Below, piece by piece: positions 33,839 through 43,507 of a stretch of DNA of 53,588 nt. Origin of the DNA: Prochlorococcus marinus str. MIT 9201 (lineage in GTDB: Bacteria > Cyanobacteriota > Cyanobacteriia > PCC-6307 > Cyanobiaceae). Below the pieces are notes generated by a model that worked only from the letters and a program-made list of their open reading frames with translations, ran no database searches and had not been told where the DNA came from. Location: contig NZ_JNAL01000011.1 in NCBI RefSeq assembly GCF_000759955.1, forward strand, positions 1 to 53,588, in the 5' to 3' direction. Within the stretch, counting starts at the first letter, position 1. Every line of letters starts with the position of its first letter. A program made the translations under genes and the position numbers.

Positions 33839-34667
33839 GAAAAATCCATGGCCAAAAGGCTGGGGACAAAAAACTTCAATTATGGGAGTTATTAATTTAA
33901 CTCCTGATTCATTTAGTGATGGAGGGGAGTTAAACTCTTCAAAAAAAGTTTTAGATCAAGTAAATCATTTCTTGAGCAATGGTGTTGATGTTATTGATCT
34001 TGGTGCTCAAAGTACGAGACCTGGGGCTGAAGAAGTTGGCTCTAGTATAGAAATAAAAAGATTGATCCCATATCTAAAATTAATAAAATCTGAATTTCCA
34101 GATGTTTTAATTTCTATTGATACTTTTAATTCTGAAGTGGCTTACGAAGCTCTTTTAAATGGTGCTAATTGGATAAATGATGTCACGGGAGGAAGAAGGG
34201 ATATAAAAATTTTGGATGTTGTATCAAAATTCAACTGTCCATTCGTCATAACTCATAGTCGTGGAAATAGTCAAAATATGAATCAACTTTCTAATTACCA
34301 AGATGTATTGAGTGATGTTAAGTGCTCGCTAGATAATTTAATAAAGAATGCTTTAGAAAAAAATATATCTGAAAGAAATATAATATTAGATCCTGGAATT
34401 GGTTTTTCAAAAGATATCATTCATAATTTGGAAATCTTGAGAAACTTAGATGCATTTAAAAAATGGAATTTGCCAATTTTGATAGGTGCATCTAGGAAGA
34501 GATTTATAGGAGAAATTTTGAATGAGAAAAATCCAAAAGAAAGGGATATAGGAACACTTGCAATAAGTTGTCTTTGTTCTCAATTTAATGTTGACATTGT
34601 GAGAGTTCACAACGTCAAACTAAATTATCAAATCCTGAAGGTAGCTGATAAGATTTACAGAAAATAA
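33813..34667 (+). CDS. folP: Dihydropteroate synthase
   Basis: FolP joins para-aminobenzoate to the pterin pyrophosphate in folate synthesis and is the sulfonamide target. The 284 residues carry [14 protein letters not shown] (25-38), a [14 protein letters not shown] segment and [10 protein letters not shown] near the C-terminus. The TTG at 33813 lies inside tpiA; TTG 33825 is an alternative start giving four fewer residues. No ATG fits. Translation is probably coupled to tpiA. Confidence 0.95.
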   Translation: MRELQIINKKNPWPKGWGQKTSIMGVINLTPDSFSDGGELNSSKKVLDQVNHFLSNGVDVIDLGAQSTRPGAEEVGSSIEIKRLIPYLKLIKSEFPDVLISIDTFNSEVAYEALLNGANWINDVTGGRRDIKILDVVSKFNCPFVITHSRGNSQNMNQLSNYQDVLSDVKCSLDNLIKNALEKNISERNIILDPGIGFSKDIIHNLEILRNLDAFKKWNLPILIGASRKRFIGEILNEKNPKERDIGTLAISCLCSQFNVDIVRVHNVKLNYQILKVADKIYRK

Positions 34668-34675
34668 CAAGTTTA

Positions 34676-37600
34676 TTATTCTTTAACTCCTTCGATTTTG
34701 TCCTCTACCTCTTGGTATAGTTCTTTCAACTGTTCTATATTCTCATCTGAAGTTTCCCAATATCCCCTACCATTGACTTCTAGCAATGTTCCAACAATTC
34801 TTCTGAAACTATTAGGATTAAGATCCATTAATCTTTTCCTCATTTCTTCGTCATTTATAAATGTTTCATTAGTTTCTTCATAGACAAAATTATCTACTTG
34901 ACCACTTGTCGCACTCCAACCAAGAGTGTAATTAAGTCTGTTAGAAAGCTCTCTAACACCTTCGTATCCTGATTTGAGCATACCTTCGTACCACTTAGGA
35001 TTTAAAAGTTTTGTTCTTGAGTCTAATCTAATAGTTTCACCAAGCGTTCTAACTTGAGCATTAGAAGTGGTTGTATCTGCTATGTAGCTACTTGGTTCTT
35101 TTCCGTCATCTCTTAATGTCTTGATCAACTTTGTTGGGTCCGAATCAAAATAATGACTTACATCTGTTAATGAAATCTCTGAAGAATCAAGGTTTTGAAA
35201 AGTAACATCTGCTGTTTTCATTACTGACTCAAATACCTCTCTTTTTTGATTCATCTCACCTGGATTATCGGCATTAAAAGCATATGTTTTGCGTGATAAA
35301 TACATTTCTTGTAATTCATTTTCTTCCTCCCAGGTTGAATTTTCTACGGCTAAATTAACATTCGAACTGTAACTTCCACTTGCATTAGAGAATACTCTCG
35401 CTGAAGCTTCTCTAATAGAAGTACCTTCTTTTTCAGCTTGTTCTAGTGAATGTTTCCTTACGAAATTAGATTCCGATGGTTCATCAGCTTCAGCCGCTAA
35501 TTTGACTGCCTGGTCTATTAATGCCATTTGATTGATAAATAGATCTCTAAATACACCTGAACAGTTAACTACTACATCTATTCTTGGCCTACCTAATTCT
35601 TCTAAAGGGATTAATTCTAGTTTGTTAATTCTTCCAACAGAATCTGGTTTTGGTTTTACCCCAACAAACCATAAGATTTGTGCCAGTGATTCTCCGTAAG
35701 TTTTGATGTTATCAGTACCCCATAAAACACAAGCTATTGTTTCAGGCCAAGTTCCTTGCTCTTCCTTTTGTCTTTCAATTAATTTGTCAACAACAGACTT
35801 TGCTGCAGCTACTGCTGCTGTAGTTGGGATTGATTGGGGATCAAGAGCATGTATATTTTTACCACTGGGCAAAACACCTGGATTTCTTATGGGATCTCCA
35901 CCTGGTCCAGGTAAAACATAATTTCCATCTAGTGCTTTAATAAGGCTATCCATTTCTTTGTCAGCGCAAACCTGTTCTAGACAGAAAAGTAAGTAATCAA
36001 ATAATTTATTTAATTCCTTCTGATTAACTTCATTAAATCCATTTAATCTGCAAACTCTTAGCCAAGGGGTAGGCAGATTAAGACCAAAAACTTTAAGTAA
36101 ATCGAAAAGTTTGGAAAGAAGTGATTTTTCTAAATAAACTCTGCCATCAACAATTTTTAAAGAGTTGACCATCGCAAAAATAGACTCTCTTGCTGTCTTT
36201 ATTATTTTTTCATTTAACTCTACAAATTTAAGTTCACCTTTATTATTGCCATCATAAATTTGTTCAATAGTTAGACCGATGGATTCTGCGAGTAATCCAG
36301 GAAGAGATCGTAATCCTTCTTGTTCTCTCTCTAAAGATGCAATATTTACAAGTGTTGCAACAGCTTCTTCTGCTGTTGGAGCTTCTCCAATAGTATGAAG
36401 ACCGCAAGGTAATAATCTACTTTCAATCTCCATCAACTGTTTATAGACATTACCAACAAATAAATCTCTTTCATCTATTGAAAGTTCTTCTACATCTTGT
36501 GAAGGAAGCTCTACATCTTTGTCAAGATTACATTGTTTTGAAGTCTCAACTATTGCATTAACAATTTGAATGCCCCTACTATTTTCTCTTAATTGTTGAT
36601 AAGAACCAACGAGTTCACTTAGTTCTTTAAGTCCTTTGTAGAGTCCTGCATTTTCCGCTGGAGGAGTCAGATAACTAATAGTTGAAGCATATCCTCTTCT
36701 CTTCGCAATTGTTGCTTCAGACGGATTATTCGCAGCATAATAATATAAATTAGGCAATGATCCAATGAGAGAATCTGGATAGCAAGTTTCACTCATGCCC
36801 ATCTGCTTCCCAGGCATAAATTCAAGTGAGCCGTGAGTTCCAAAGTGAAGAACAGCATCAGCACCCCAGATTTTTTCAACATACGTGTAATAAGCAGCAA
36901 AACCATGATGAGGGCTAGCACTTCTTGAATAGAGCAATCTCATGGGATCACCTTCATAACCGAATGTAGGTTGAACTCCTATAAAAACATTTCCAAAATG
37001 TTTTCCATAGATAAGAAGGTTTTGTCCGTCACTATTAAGGTTCCCAGGAGGTTTACCCCAATTCTCTTCAAGTCTTTGTGAATATGGTGTGAACTCTTGG
37101 TATTCTTTTACTGACATTTTATGAGCAATATTTAACTCTGGAGAGCCATCCATCGCTTCAGGGTTGTTAATTACTTTTTCCATTAATTCTTTTGAATTAC
37201 TTGGAAGTTCATCTATTTGATATCCTTTCGATTTCATTTCAAGAAGTACTCTATAAATTGAACCAAAAACATTCAAGTATGCTGCCGTACCAACATTTCC
37301 TTTGTCTGGTGGAAAACTAAATACTGTGATGGCTAATTTTTTATCCTTTCTTTGTTTGACTCTTAAAGTTGACCATTTTATTGCTCTTTCTGCTATTACA
37401 TCAACTCGATCTTGGAGCGTATGCGCCTTACCTGTAGCATCATCACGACCTGAGAGGATAATAGGTTCAATAGCACCATCAAGCTCTGGAATTGCAATCT
37501 GAAGTGCTACCTGAACAGGGTGTAAACCTAGATCACTATCTTCCCATTCTTGTGTGGTTTGGAAGACTAATGGTAGTGCAACCATATAAGGTCTGTTTAA

Positions 37601-38686
37601 CCTTTTAAGGGCCTCAATAGCTTTAGGATGATCTTGTCTTGCTGGCCCACCAACTAGTGCAAATCCTGTTAGAGATACAACTCCATCAACTATAGGTTGA
37701 TCCTTATTTATGGAATCATAATAAAATTCATTAACTGGTTTAGAAAAATCTAGCCCCCCACAGAAGATAGGTAGTACTCTTGCACCTCTGTATTCCAATT
37801 CTTGAATAACAGCAACATAATGAGCATCATCTCCCGTAACGATATGACTCCTTTGAAGCACTAAGCCTATTGTTGGAGTTTTTTCATCTTTAGGGTTTAT
37901 GTCTTTCCTATTATTTTCCCAATTTTGATATTCTTTAAGACTTTCAAACATGCAAGGAGCAAGAGGATGCCAAATTCCTAAATCTGGGAATGTTTCAGGG
38001 TCTTGAATTTTGAATTCTTCTATTTGATCTTTTATGATCTCTGAAACAGCGTACTTTTCAGAAATCATTAACAAGAAGTTTTTTAAGTTCTCAGTGGTAC
38101 CACCTAACCAGTACTGAAAACTTAGAATAAATGTTCTAGCATCTTGTGCTTTTTCTACTGGTAGGTATTTAAGTATTGAAGGTAGTGTATTTAATAACTT
38201 CAACATTGAATCTTGGAAACTTGCTCCATCAGATTCTTTTTTCTTTTTTATTAAATCTCCAATAATACTTTTAGATTGACCAAGTTGGGCCATACTAAAT
38301 GAACCCAGCTTATTTAATCTCATTACCTCTGGCATGGAGGGGAAAACAATTGATGCTTTAAGTTTGTCTTTATATGGAGATACTGCATCAACCACTTTTT
38401 GAGCAAGGTCTTCAATGAAAATTAGAGAAGCAATGAATATGTCAGCATTAGCTATATCTTCTTTAAAATCTTCGAAATTACTATCATTCCTAAGTTCCTC
38501 GATAAGATAGCCACTAAGGTCTATACCTATTGGCCCATTAATCTGATTTATTGACTTTGCAGCTTCCGTTAAGGAATTTTGGTATTGTGGCTCAAGGACA
38601 ACATAAACTGCTTTAATTACAACTTTGTGTTTGTTATCCTCAACAGGAGATACTCTGCGGTTTGCTGAGCGGACCTGCGTAAACAT
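34676..38686 (-). CDS. chlH: Magnesium chelatase subunit H
   Basis: ChlH binds protoporphyrin IX and inserts Mg with the ChlI-ChlD motor, the first committed step of chlorophyll synthesis. The 1336 residues fit the cyanobacterial form. Landmarks are the CobN/ChlH core with [17 protein letters not shown] near 617 and [18 protein letters not shown] in the later third. It is transcribed divergently from dapB across a 101-bp region that must hold both promoters. ChlI and ChlD are not in the window. Confidence 0.97.
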   Translation of the reverse strand: MFTQVRSANRRVSPVEDNKHKVVIKAVYVVLEPQYQNSLTEAAKSINQINGPIGIDLSGYLIEELRNDSNFEDFKEDIANADIFIASLIFIEDLAQKVVDAVSPYKDKLKASIVFPSMPEVMRLNKLGSFSMAQLGQSKSIIGDLIKKKKESDGASFQDSMLKLLNTLPSILKYLPVEKAQDARTFILSFQYWLGGTTENLKNFLLMISEKYAVSEIIKDQIEEFKIQDPETFPDLGIWHPLAPCMFESLKEYQNWENNRKDINPKDEKTPTIGLVLQRSHIVTGDDAHYVAVIQELEYRGARVLPIFCGGLDFSKPVNEFYYDSINKDQPIVDGVVSLTGFALVGGPARQDHPKAIEALKRLNRPYMVALPLVFQTTQEWEDSDLGLHPVQVALQIAIPELDGAIEPIILSGRDDATGKAHTLQDRVDVIAERAIKWSTLRVKQRKDKKLAITVFSFPPDKGNVGTAAYLNVFGSIYRVLLEMKSKGYQIDELPSNSKELMEKVINNPEAMDGSPELNIAHKMSVKEYQEFTPYSQRLEENWGKPPGNLNSDGQNLLIYGKHFGNVFIGVQPTFGYEGDPMRLLYSRSASPHHGFAAYYTYVEKIWGADAVLHFGTHGSLEFMPGKQMGMSETCYPDSLIGSLPNLYYYAANNPSEATIAKRRGYASTISYLTPPAENAGLYKGLKELSELVGSYQQLRENSRGIQIVNAIVETSKQCNLDKDVELPSQDVEELSIDERDLFVGNVYKQLMEIESRLLPCGLHTIGEAPTAEEAVATLVNIASLEREQEGLRSLPGLLAESIGLTIEQIYDGNNKGELKFVELNEKIIKTARESIFAMVNSLKIVDGRVYLEKSLLSKLFDLLKVFGLNLPTPWLRVCRLNGFNEVNQKELNKLFDYLLFCLEQVCADKEMDSLIKALDGNYVLPGPGGDPIRNPGVLPSGKNIHALDPQSIPTTAAVAAAKSVVDKLIERQKEEQGTWPETIACVLWGTDNIKTYGESLAQILWFVGVKPKPDSVGRINKLELIPLEELGRPRIDVVVNCSGVFRDLFINQMALIDQAVKLAAEADEPSESNFVRKHSLEQAEKEGTSIREASARVFSNASGSYSSNVNLAVENSTWEEENELQEMYLSRKTYAFNADNPGEMNQKREVFESVMKTADVTFQNLDSSEISLTDVSHYFDSDPTKLIKTLRDDGKEPSSYIADTTTSNAQVRTLGETIRLDSRTKLLNPKWYEGMLKSGYEGVRELSNRLNYTLGWSATSGQVDNFVYEETNETFINDEEMRKRLMDLNPNSFRRIVGTLLEVNGRGYWETSDENIEQLKELYQEVEDKIEGVKE

Positions 38687-38787
38687 TGATTTCTTTAAGT
38701 ATTTCTACCAGACTACGAATGAAAAGACGTTATTGTGTGCAATATAAATAGCGTGTAACAACCTTTAAAAAAAAATTTTTTAAAAAA
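38687..38787. promoter_or_regulatory. Divergent promoter region of chlH and dapB
   Basis: A 101-bp gap separates the divergent starts of chlH and dapB and must hold both promoters. Phased A and T runs precede each start. I see no certain -10 box or operator. Confidence 0.35.
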
Positions 38788-39636
38788 ATGACTCAAAATT
38801 CTCAAAAACCCATACCAGTACTAGTATCCGGAGCTTTAGGTAGAATGGGTAGCGAAGTTGTTAATACTGTATTAAAATCTACAGATTGTGAACTTGTTGC
38901 AGCAATCGACATAAACGAAAAGAACAATGGCTCAAATATTTCTGAATTATTGAAAGTAAAAAATTGTGATGTTTTTGTTTCAAATGATTTTGAAGGAACT
39001 TTATGTTCTATTAGTCAAAATTATAGAAATGAAAAAATTAAACCTGTGCTGGTTGATTTTACTCATCCTGATTCTGTATATGAAAATACCAGATCAGCTA
39101 TTGCATATGGTGTATCACCAGTAGTGGGAACTACAGGTCTAAGCCCTTCGCAAATAAAAGATTTGTCTGTTTTTGCCCAGAAAGCATCGGTTGGTTGTGC
39201 AATAATTCCTAATTTTTCAGTAGGTATGGTTCTTCTTCAGCAGGCCGCATCGGTAGCTGCAAGGTTTTATGACAATATTGAATTAATTGAGATGCATCAT
39301 AATCAAAAAGCTGATTCTCCTAGTGGGACGTGTATAAAAACTGCAGAAATGATTGAAGAATATCCTAAGAAATTTAATCAGAATTTAGTAAAAGAGTCTG
39401 AGTCATTGAAAGGTGTACGGGGGGGGCTAAGAGATTCAGGAATCAATATACATTCTGTACGACTACCAGGATTACTCGCTCATCAGTTAGTAATTATGGG
39501 GTCTCCAGGTGAAACTTACACAATTAAGCATGACACTATTGATAGAAAAGCATATATGCCAGGAGTTTTACAGGCTATTAAAAAAATTGGTAGTTATGAA
39601 ACTTTAGTTTACGGACTTGAAAAATTGATTTTTTAA
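38788..39636 (+). CDS. dapB: 4-hydroxy-tetrahydrodipicolinate reductase
   Basis: DapB reduces the dihydrodipicolinate-pathway intermediate with NAD(P)H for lysine and cell-wall diaminopimelate. The 282 residues show the nucleotide-binding GALGRMG (15-21) and the catalytic [14 protein letters not shown] near 168-181. Standard length. It is followed by a membrane-protein gene after 1 bp, then by a UbiH-like gene. Confidence 0.96.
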   Translation: MTQNSQKPIPVLVSGALGRMGSEVVNTVLKSTDCELVAAIDINEKNNGSNISELLKVKNCDVFVSNDFEGTLCSISQNYRNEKIKPVLVDFTHPDSVYENTRSAIAYGVSPVVGTTGLSPSQIKDLSVFAQKASVGCAIIPNFSVGMVLLQQAASVAARFYDNIELIEMHHNQKADSPSGTCIKTAEMIEEYPKKFNQNLVKESESLKGVRGGLRDSGINIHSVRLPGLLAHQLVIMGSPGETYTIKHDTIDRKAYMPGVLQAIKKIGSYETLVYGLEKLIF

Positions 39637-39637
39637 A

Positions 39638-40279
39638 ATGTTAATTCCAATTAATTCAAGTCAAATTTCAAAACTTATTCCTGCAGTTGGTACAGGAAGC
39701 CAATTTAAGTACGCATTGGGTAATCCGAGAAAAATTCTTCAAAGAGTAATAGTTTCTTCAATTGGTGGATTTATCTCATTAATTATTAGTTCTACTGGAG
39801 ATCAAACTAATAATTTCTGGTTATTCCTATGTGTAGGTTTCTTTTTGTATATCATCTGGGGCCCAATTCTTGAATCAAGTAGAAAAAATTTGCAATTAAG
39901 AAAATATAAATTTTTTTCTATTTTTGATGGCTACATATCAGATATCTATAAAACAGAAAAGATTGAAAGTTCAAGAGAACAATCTAATAGGCAAGGTCGA
40001 TTAGAAGTTATAGAAAACAAAAGGACTTGGTTAGTACTTGAATTAGAAGATGAAGAAGGTTATTTGGCAAAATTAAGTTTTCCTATGGAAAATAAGCACA
40101 GTCAAATTAGGTTGGGTTCGAGTATTAGGTGTTTAATAACATCTGATAACAGTAATTTTGACAGAGATTTTTATTTGACCGATGCTTGGCTTCCTGAAAT
40201 TAACTTGTGGGTTGGTGAGTACCCCTATTTATTAAGACCAGCATTTGAGGAAATTTGCTATATTTATTTGAATAGATAG
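39638..40279 (+). CDS. Conserved cyanobacterial membrane protein
   Basis: This 213-residue protein has two hydrophobic segments (IVSSIGGFISLIISSTG; FWLFLCVGFFLYIIWGP) in the first 85 residues and a soluble C-terminal domain with charged strands (ELEDEEGYLAKLSFPMENKH). The end contains LLRPAFEEICYIYL. I know no domain; it starts 1 bp after dapB and is probably coupled to it. Some annotations call such proteins phosphate permeases, which the sequence does not support. Confidence 0.7.
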   Translation: MLIPINSSQISKLIPAVGTGSQFKYALGNPRKILQRVIVSSIGGFISLIISSTGDQTNNFWLFLCVGFFLYIIWGPILESSRKNLQLRKYKFFSIFDGYISDIYKTEKIESSREQSNRQGRLEVIENKRTWLVLELEDEEGYLAKLSFPMENKHSQIRLGSSIRCLITSDNSNFDRDFYLTDAWLPEINLWVGEYPYLLRPAFEEICYIYLNR

Positions 40280-40300
40280 TTGATAATTATATAAAATCTG

Positions 40301-41455
40301 ATGAAAAATAAATTCAATTTTAAAATTGTTGGATCAGGTCCCACAGGATTATTACTTTCAATTGCACTTTCAAAATTTGATTGTAATATCTTTTTAACTG
40401 ATTTATTAACAAAAGATAGATTAATTGAAAAAGATAAAACTTATGCAATTACTCACTCAACAAGAAAAATCTTATCTAAATTCAGACTTTGGGAAAAATT
40501 AGAACCATTTTTATTTGGCTTTGATACCCTTTCAATTTCAGATAGCATAACTTCTGCTTTCACCAATTTATCCACTTCTGACTTAGATGATGATATAAGT
40601 TCTGCTGAAAATATTGGCTGGGTAGTTAAACATTCGGATCTCATGAAGGTATTTTTTCAAGAGATTGATAATTATGAAAATATTTTTTTTATGACACCAC
40701 AGAGATTGTTACGTAAAAAAATATTATTTGATTATCAATTCTTTTCAACAGGAGCAAATTCTCTTGATAAAAAATTCTTAAATTTTCTTGATATAAAAAA
40801 ATCTTATAGTCAGTCTTGTTTAACTTTTAAAGTTTCTCTTAGGGGTCATTGTGAAAAGCGTGCTTATGAAATTTTTAGAAAAGAAGGACCACTTGCATTA
40901 TTACCTTTAGAAAAAAACTTATATCAAGTAATTTGGACATCCAGTACATTAAAGGCAATTGAAAGGTTAAATTCTGACAAGAATTTTATAATGGATAATT
41001 TATCAACAATCTTGCCAGATGAATTTAACTTGGATCAAATAATTGGCGAATTTAACATTTTTCCTGTTTCATTATCCTTAAATTTACCAGTTTTAAATTT
41101 TAAAAAATTAGTTTTTGTAGGAGATGCATTTCATACATTTCATCCTGTAGGTGGTCAGGGTCTAAATAGTTGTTGGAGAGATGTTAATACTATTTATGAT
41201 CTTTTCAATGAAAACATTGCTATAACAAAAATGCAATTGACCTTATTTAAATTTAGGTATGTTTTAAGCAGGATTTTGGATATTATTGCTACTATCTTCA
41301 TAACTGACTCATTAATATCAATTTTTGCGAATAGAAACGTTTTTCTATTTCCAATAAGAAAATTTTCATTTTTACTTTTAAATAATTTTCTTTTTATAAG
41401 AAAATTAATCCTAAATCAAATGACTAAATCTCTCATTTACTCAAGTATTAAATAA
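40301..41455 (+). CDS. UbiH/COQ6-like FAD-dependent monooxygenase
   Basis: The 384-residue flavoprotein starts with the FAD motif GSGPTGLLLS (11-20) and carries the second FAD motif GDAFHTFHPVGGQGLN (about 274-289), the UbiH/VisC family signature. In cyanobacteria related enzymes may hydroxylate quinone precursors or carotenoid-like substrates; the substrate here is unassigned. It follows the dapB-linked membrane gene after 21 bp on the same strand. Confidence 0.87.
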   Translation: MKNKFNFKIVGSGPTGLLLSIALSKFDCNIFLTDLLTKDRLIEKDKTYAITHSTRKILSKFRLWEKLEPFLFGFDTLSISDSITSAFTNLSTSDLDDDISSAENIGWVVKHSDLMKVFFQEIDNYENIFFMTPQRLLRKKILFDYQFFSTGANSLDKKFLNFLDIKKSYSQSCLTFKVSLRGHCEKRAYEIFRKEGPLALLPLEKNLYQVIWTSSTLKAIERLNSDKNFIMDNLSTILPDEFNLDQIIGEFNIFPVSLSLNLPVLNFKKLVFVGDAFHTFHPVGGQGLNSCWRDVNTIYDLFNENIAITKMQLTLFKFRYVLSRILDIIATIFITDSLISIFANRNVFLFPIRKFSFLLLNNFLFIRKLILNQMTKSLIYSSIK

Positions 41456-41460
41456 AACTC

Positions 41461-41658
41461 ATGAATAATTGTGTATCTAGAAAAATGATAATTTATTTAT
41501 TAAACGAAGCTGGTTTAGATGATTCTTCTATTGCACTCGGTATAAAATTATCTATAAAAAATAATACTCCATTGCCAATATTATTATGGAGTTATGGAAT
41601 GCTAACTATTGAAGAACTTGATAAGTTATATTCATGTTTATTTCAAAAAATGGAATAA
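41461..41658 (+). CDS. DUF2949 family protein
   Basis: The 65 residues match cyanobacterial DUF2949: MIIYLLNEAGLDDSSIALGI, then TPLPILLWSYGMLTIEELDKL. The LPILLWSYG core near residues 38-46 is diagnostic. Small and helical. It lies 5 bp after the UbiH-like gene. Function unknown; restricted to cyanobacteria as far as I know. Confidence 0.85.
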   Translation: MNNCVSRKMIIYLLNEAGLDDSSIALGIKLSIKNNTPLPILLWSYGMLTIEELDKLYSCLFQKME

Positions 41659-41711
41659 TAATTCTGTTATAATTAGCCTAAATTTGTTCAAGAACAATTT
41701 CATTTTTAAAC

Positions 41712-41716
41712 AAGGA
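41712..41716 (+). promoter_or_regulatory. Shine-Dalgarno preceding a probable ATA start
   Basis: AAGGA lies 7 nt before the in-frame ATA at 41724-41726. It is the only purine block near the N-terminal end of the DUF3038 frame. Confidence 0.45.
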
Positions 41717-41723
41717 AAATCAG

Positions 41724-42221
41724 ATATCAAGACGATCTATAGAAAAGCTTGATTTATTATTATTAATCCTAGAAACTATCGATTTAAACGGGATACAATC
41801 TCTATATGTCATATCAAATAGACTTAATTTAAATGATGTTTTACCAAATAAAATTACCATTTGGAAATTAAGGAATAACAATCCATTGAGAAAATCTTAT
41901 GTGAAAAACAATATTAAAATAAATGAATTTAATGCCTTAATTAAAATTACCGTTGAAATGTCTAGATATTTATATCCTTATATAAGGAGGATACTTCAAT
42001 CTAAAGAAGAGCTTGATAAGGATAAAGTTATCTGGAATGATTTTAATAAGAGATTTGTTGAGTTGATAAAAGAGAGATTTAACGTAGATAGTATGAGAGT
42101 GAAAAAACTTTTAAATCAAACTGAAAATGATGAAATTATAATAAGATCTTTGCTTACCTTATCTCTTTGTATCTCAAATCAGGGTTATCAAAAAATGAAG
42201 GCTTATTTAATTGATTTTTAA
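41724..42221 (+). CDS. DUF3038 family protein, non-canonical start proposed
   Basis: The usual start codons give only 41886-42221 (112 residues from a TTG) and cut off the conserved family N-terminus. In the same frame, upstream codons encode EKLDLLLLILETIDLNGIQ and TIWKLRNNNPLRKSY, the DUF3038 signature (LDLLLLALE... LW.LR..NPLR). No ATG, GTG or TTG occurs between TTG 41886 and the stop upstream of 41682. ATA 41724 follows AAGGA by 7 nt and gives 165 residues. The next gene, DUF4335, is the usual neighbour. The start is inferred; the domain is well supported. Confidence 0.72.
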   Translation: MSRRSIEKLDLLLLILETIDLNGIQSLYVISNRLNLNDVLPNKITIWKLRNNNPLRKSYVKNNIKINEFNALIKITVEMSRYLYPYIRRILQSKEELDKDKVIWNDFNKRFVELIKERFNVDSMRVKKLLNQTENDEIIIRSLLTLSLCISNQGYQKMKAYLIDF

Positions 42222-42222
42222 T

Positions 42223-42813
42223 ATGATCCAAAATAAATTATCATTTCATCAATCTTCGGTGAGTCTAGAAATAATCGGATTACCAGATTATTCAAATAAT
42301 GACAATAAAGATCAAATATCAATAATTTCAGAATGGAAACTAACCATAATTGATAAGCCACTTATTGAAGGAAAAATTGATCATTTAGGGCCTATCATGA
42401 ATGCCTTTTATATTTATTCAAGTCTTCTAATTAAAAATGAAAATCCCATATATGAATCTAGATTAATTGATATAAAAGCTGACAATCTTTACATACATAA
42501 TATTGTTCTGAAGAGCTCTAAAGAAAATGTAAAACCATTAATTCTTAAGATCGGTAATTCATTATTGTCAGACATCATAAATTGTTTCGATCAGTTAAAT
42601 GAATCATCAAAAGTAATAACAAAAAAAACTGGTTTATCTATCAATATTCCTAAAAAAGTAAGATTTGGGATAAATAACAAAGTTAAATTTTTCAATTTCA
42701 TTATGCCCCCATTTATAGCAATTTGTTCTTTAATTCTGCTCTCCTCTACTTTTATTTACTTTTACAATCCTGTTGAAGATAAGGAAAGAAATGAACTAAT
42801 AAATCCCAAATAA
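42223..42813 (+). CDS. DUF4335 family membrane protein
   Basis: From ATG 42223 the product has 196 residues. It has a soluble first part with SVSLEIIGLPDYS and WKLTIIDKPLIEGKIDHLGP, and one C-terminal membrane span (FIAICSLILLSSTFIYF). DUF4335 follows DUF3038 in many cyanobacteria, which supports both calls. The longer start at TTG 42211 overlaps the DUF3038 stop and is less likely. Function unknown. Confidence 0.82.
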   Translation: MIQNKLSFHQSSVSLEIIGLPDYSNNDNKDQISIISEWKLTIIDKPLIEGKIDHLGPIMNAFYIYSSLLIKNENPIYESRLIDIKADNLYIHNIVLKSSKENVKPLILKIGNSLLSDIINCFDQLNESSKVITKKTGLSINIPKKVRFGINNKVKFFNFIMPPFIAICSLILLSSTFIYFYNPVEDKERNELINPK

Positions 42814-42902
42814 AGATCCATTAGCATCCTAAATACAAACACGATAGTATAGGGAAATTTCTATTCAGAATAATTATTTATTTATTCCTGGAGCAGCGAA
42901 GT

Positions 42903-43271
42903 ATGGCAGATTTAAAAATACCAAATTTAAATATGAAATCTGATAAATATATTTTTAAAAAAAAATTAGGTTTAAGAAGAAAATCTAAAAGAAGACTATT
43001 TACTGAGTCTGCCTTTTTGTTTATATTGAGTCTTTTATTAGTTTATATAAATTATTTAATTCCTAATAAAAATTTGTTACTACAAAGTCTACCTAAGACA
43101 TTTAATAAATCCTATGTATTATTTATTGATCTCTTATCTAATCTTTTCGAAATATTTTTGGTGATTTTTATTTTTGTCTCATTTTTTACCGCTTTGATTT
43201 TAATGGTAGGTTGTTTTTATCGATTATTTAGGGTCTATACAAGAAATTCAAAAAAAATGATTTATAAATAA
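42903..43271 (+). CDS. Two-span membrane protein, unknown function
   Basis: A GGAG lies 13 nt before ATG 42903. The 122 residues begin with a basic segment (KKKLGLRRKSKRRLF), then two membrane spans (about 38-54: FLFILSLLLVYINYL; about 82-107: FEIFLVIFIFVSFFTALILMV), and end basic (RVYTRNSKKMIYK), giving cytoplasmic termini. No family recognised. Confidence 0.65.
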   Translation: MADLKIPNLNMKSDKYIFKKKLGLRRKSKRRLFTESAFLFILSLLLVYINYLIPNKNLLLQSLPKTFNKSYVLFIDLLSNLFEIFLVIFIFVSFFTALILMVGCFYRLFRVYTRNSKKMIYK

Positions 43272-43272
43272 T

Positions 43273-43434
43273 TTAAATAGGTTGCATTAAGCCACCACTT
43301 CCTGAATCTGAATCGTCATCATCATTTTCTGTTTCAACTCCAAAAAGTGCGTAAATACCAAGAACTAGTGACGACAAAATTATTGTTAGGGGTAAAATTG
43401 AATTTTGGATTCCGACGTCTATATATTCACCCAT
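43273..43434 (-). CDS. Small membrane protein with acidic tail, 53 residues
   Basis: ATG 43432-43434 opens MGEYIDVGIQNS, one span (ILPLTIILSSLVLGIYALFG), then an acidic Asp/Ser/Gly tail (VETENDDDDSDSGSGG) ending MQPI, with a stop at 43273-43275. The strongly patterned tail makes chance unlikely. It converges on the plus-strand gene (1-bp gap) and lies 73 bp downstream of the mfd coding region's 3' end, so it may be cotranscribed with mfd. Unknown function. Confidence 0.65.
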   Translation of the reverse strand: MGEYIDVGIQNSILPLTIILSSLVLGIYALFGVETENDDDDSDSGSGGLMQPI

Positions 43435-43507
43435 AAAAAAAATTAAATTTTAACAAACCTAACCGAAATTCAACTCATTCGCGGATTTTAAATAATTATT
43501 TAATAAT

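Noticed and set aside
34698-37502. Plus-strand frames opposite chlH
   Set aside because: Antisense shadows of a long conserved gene.
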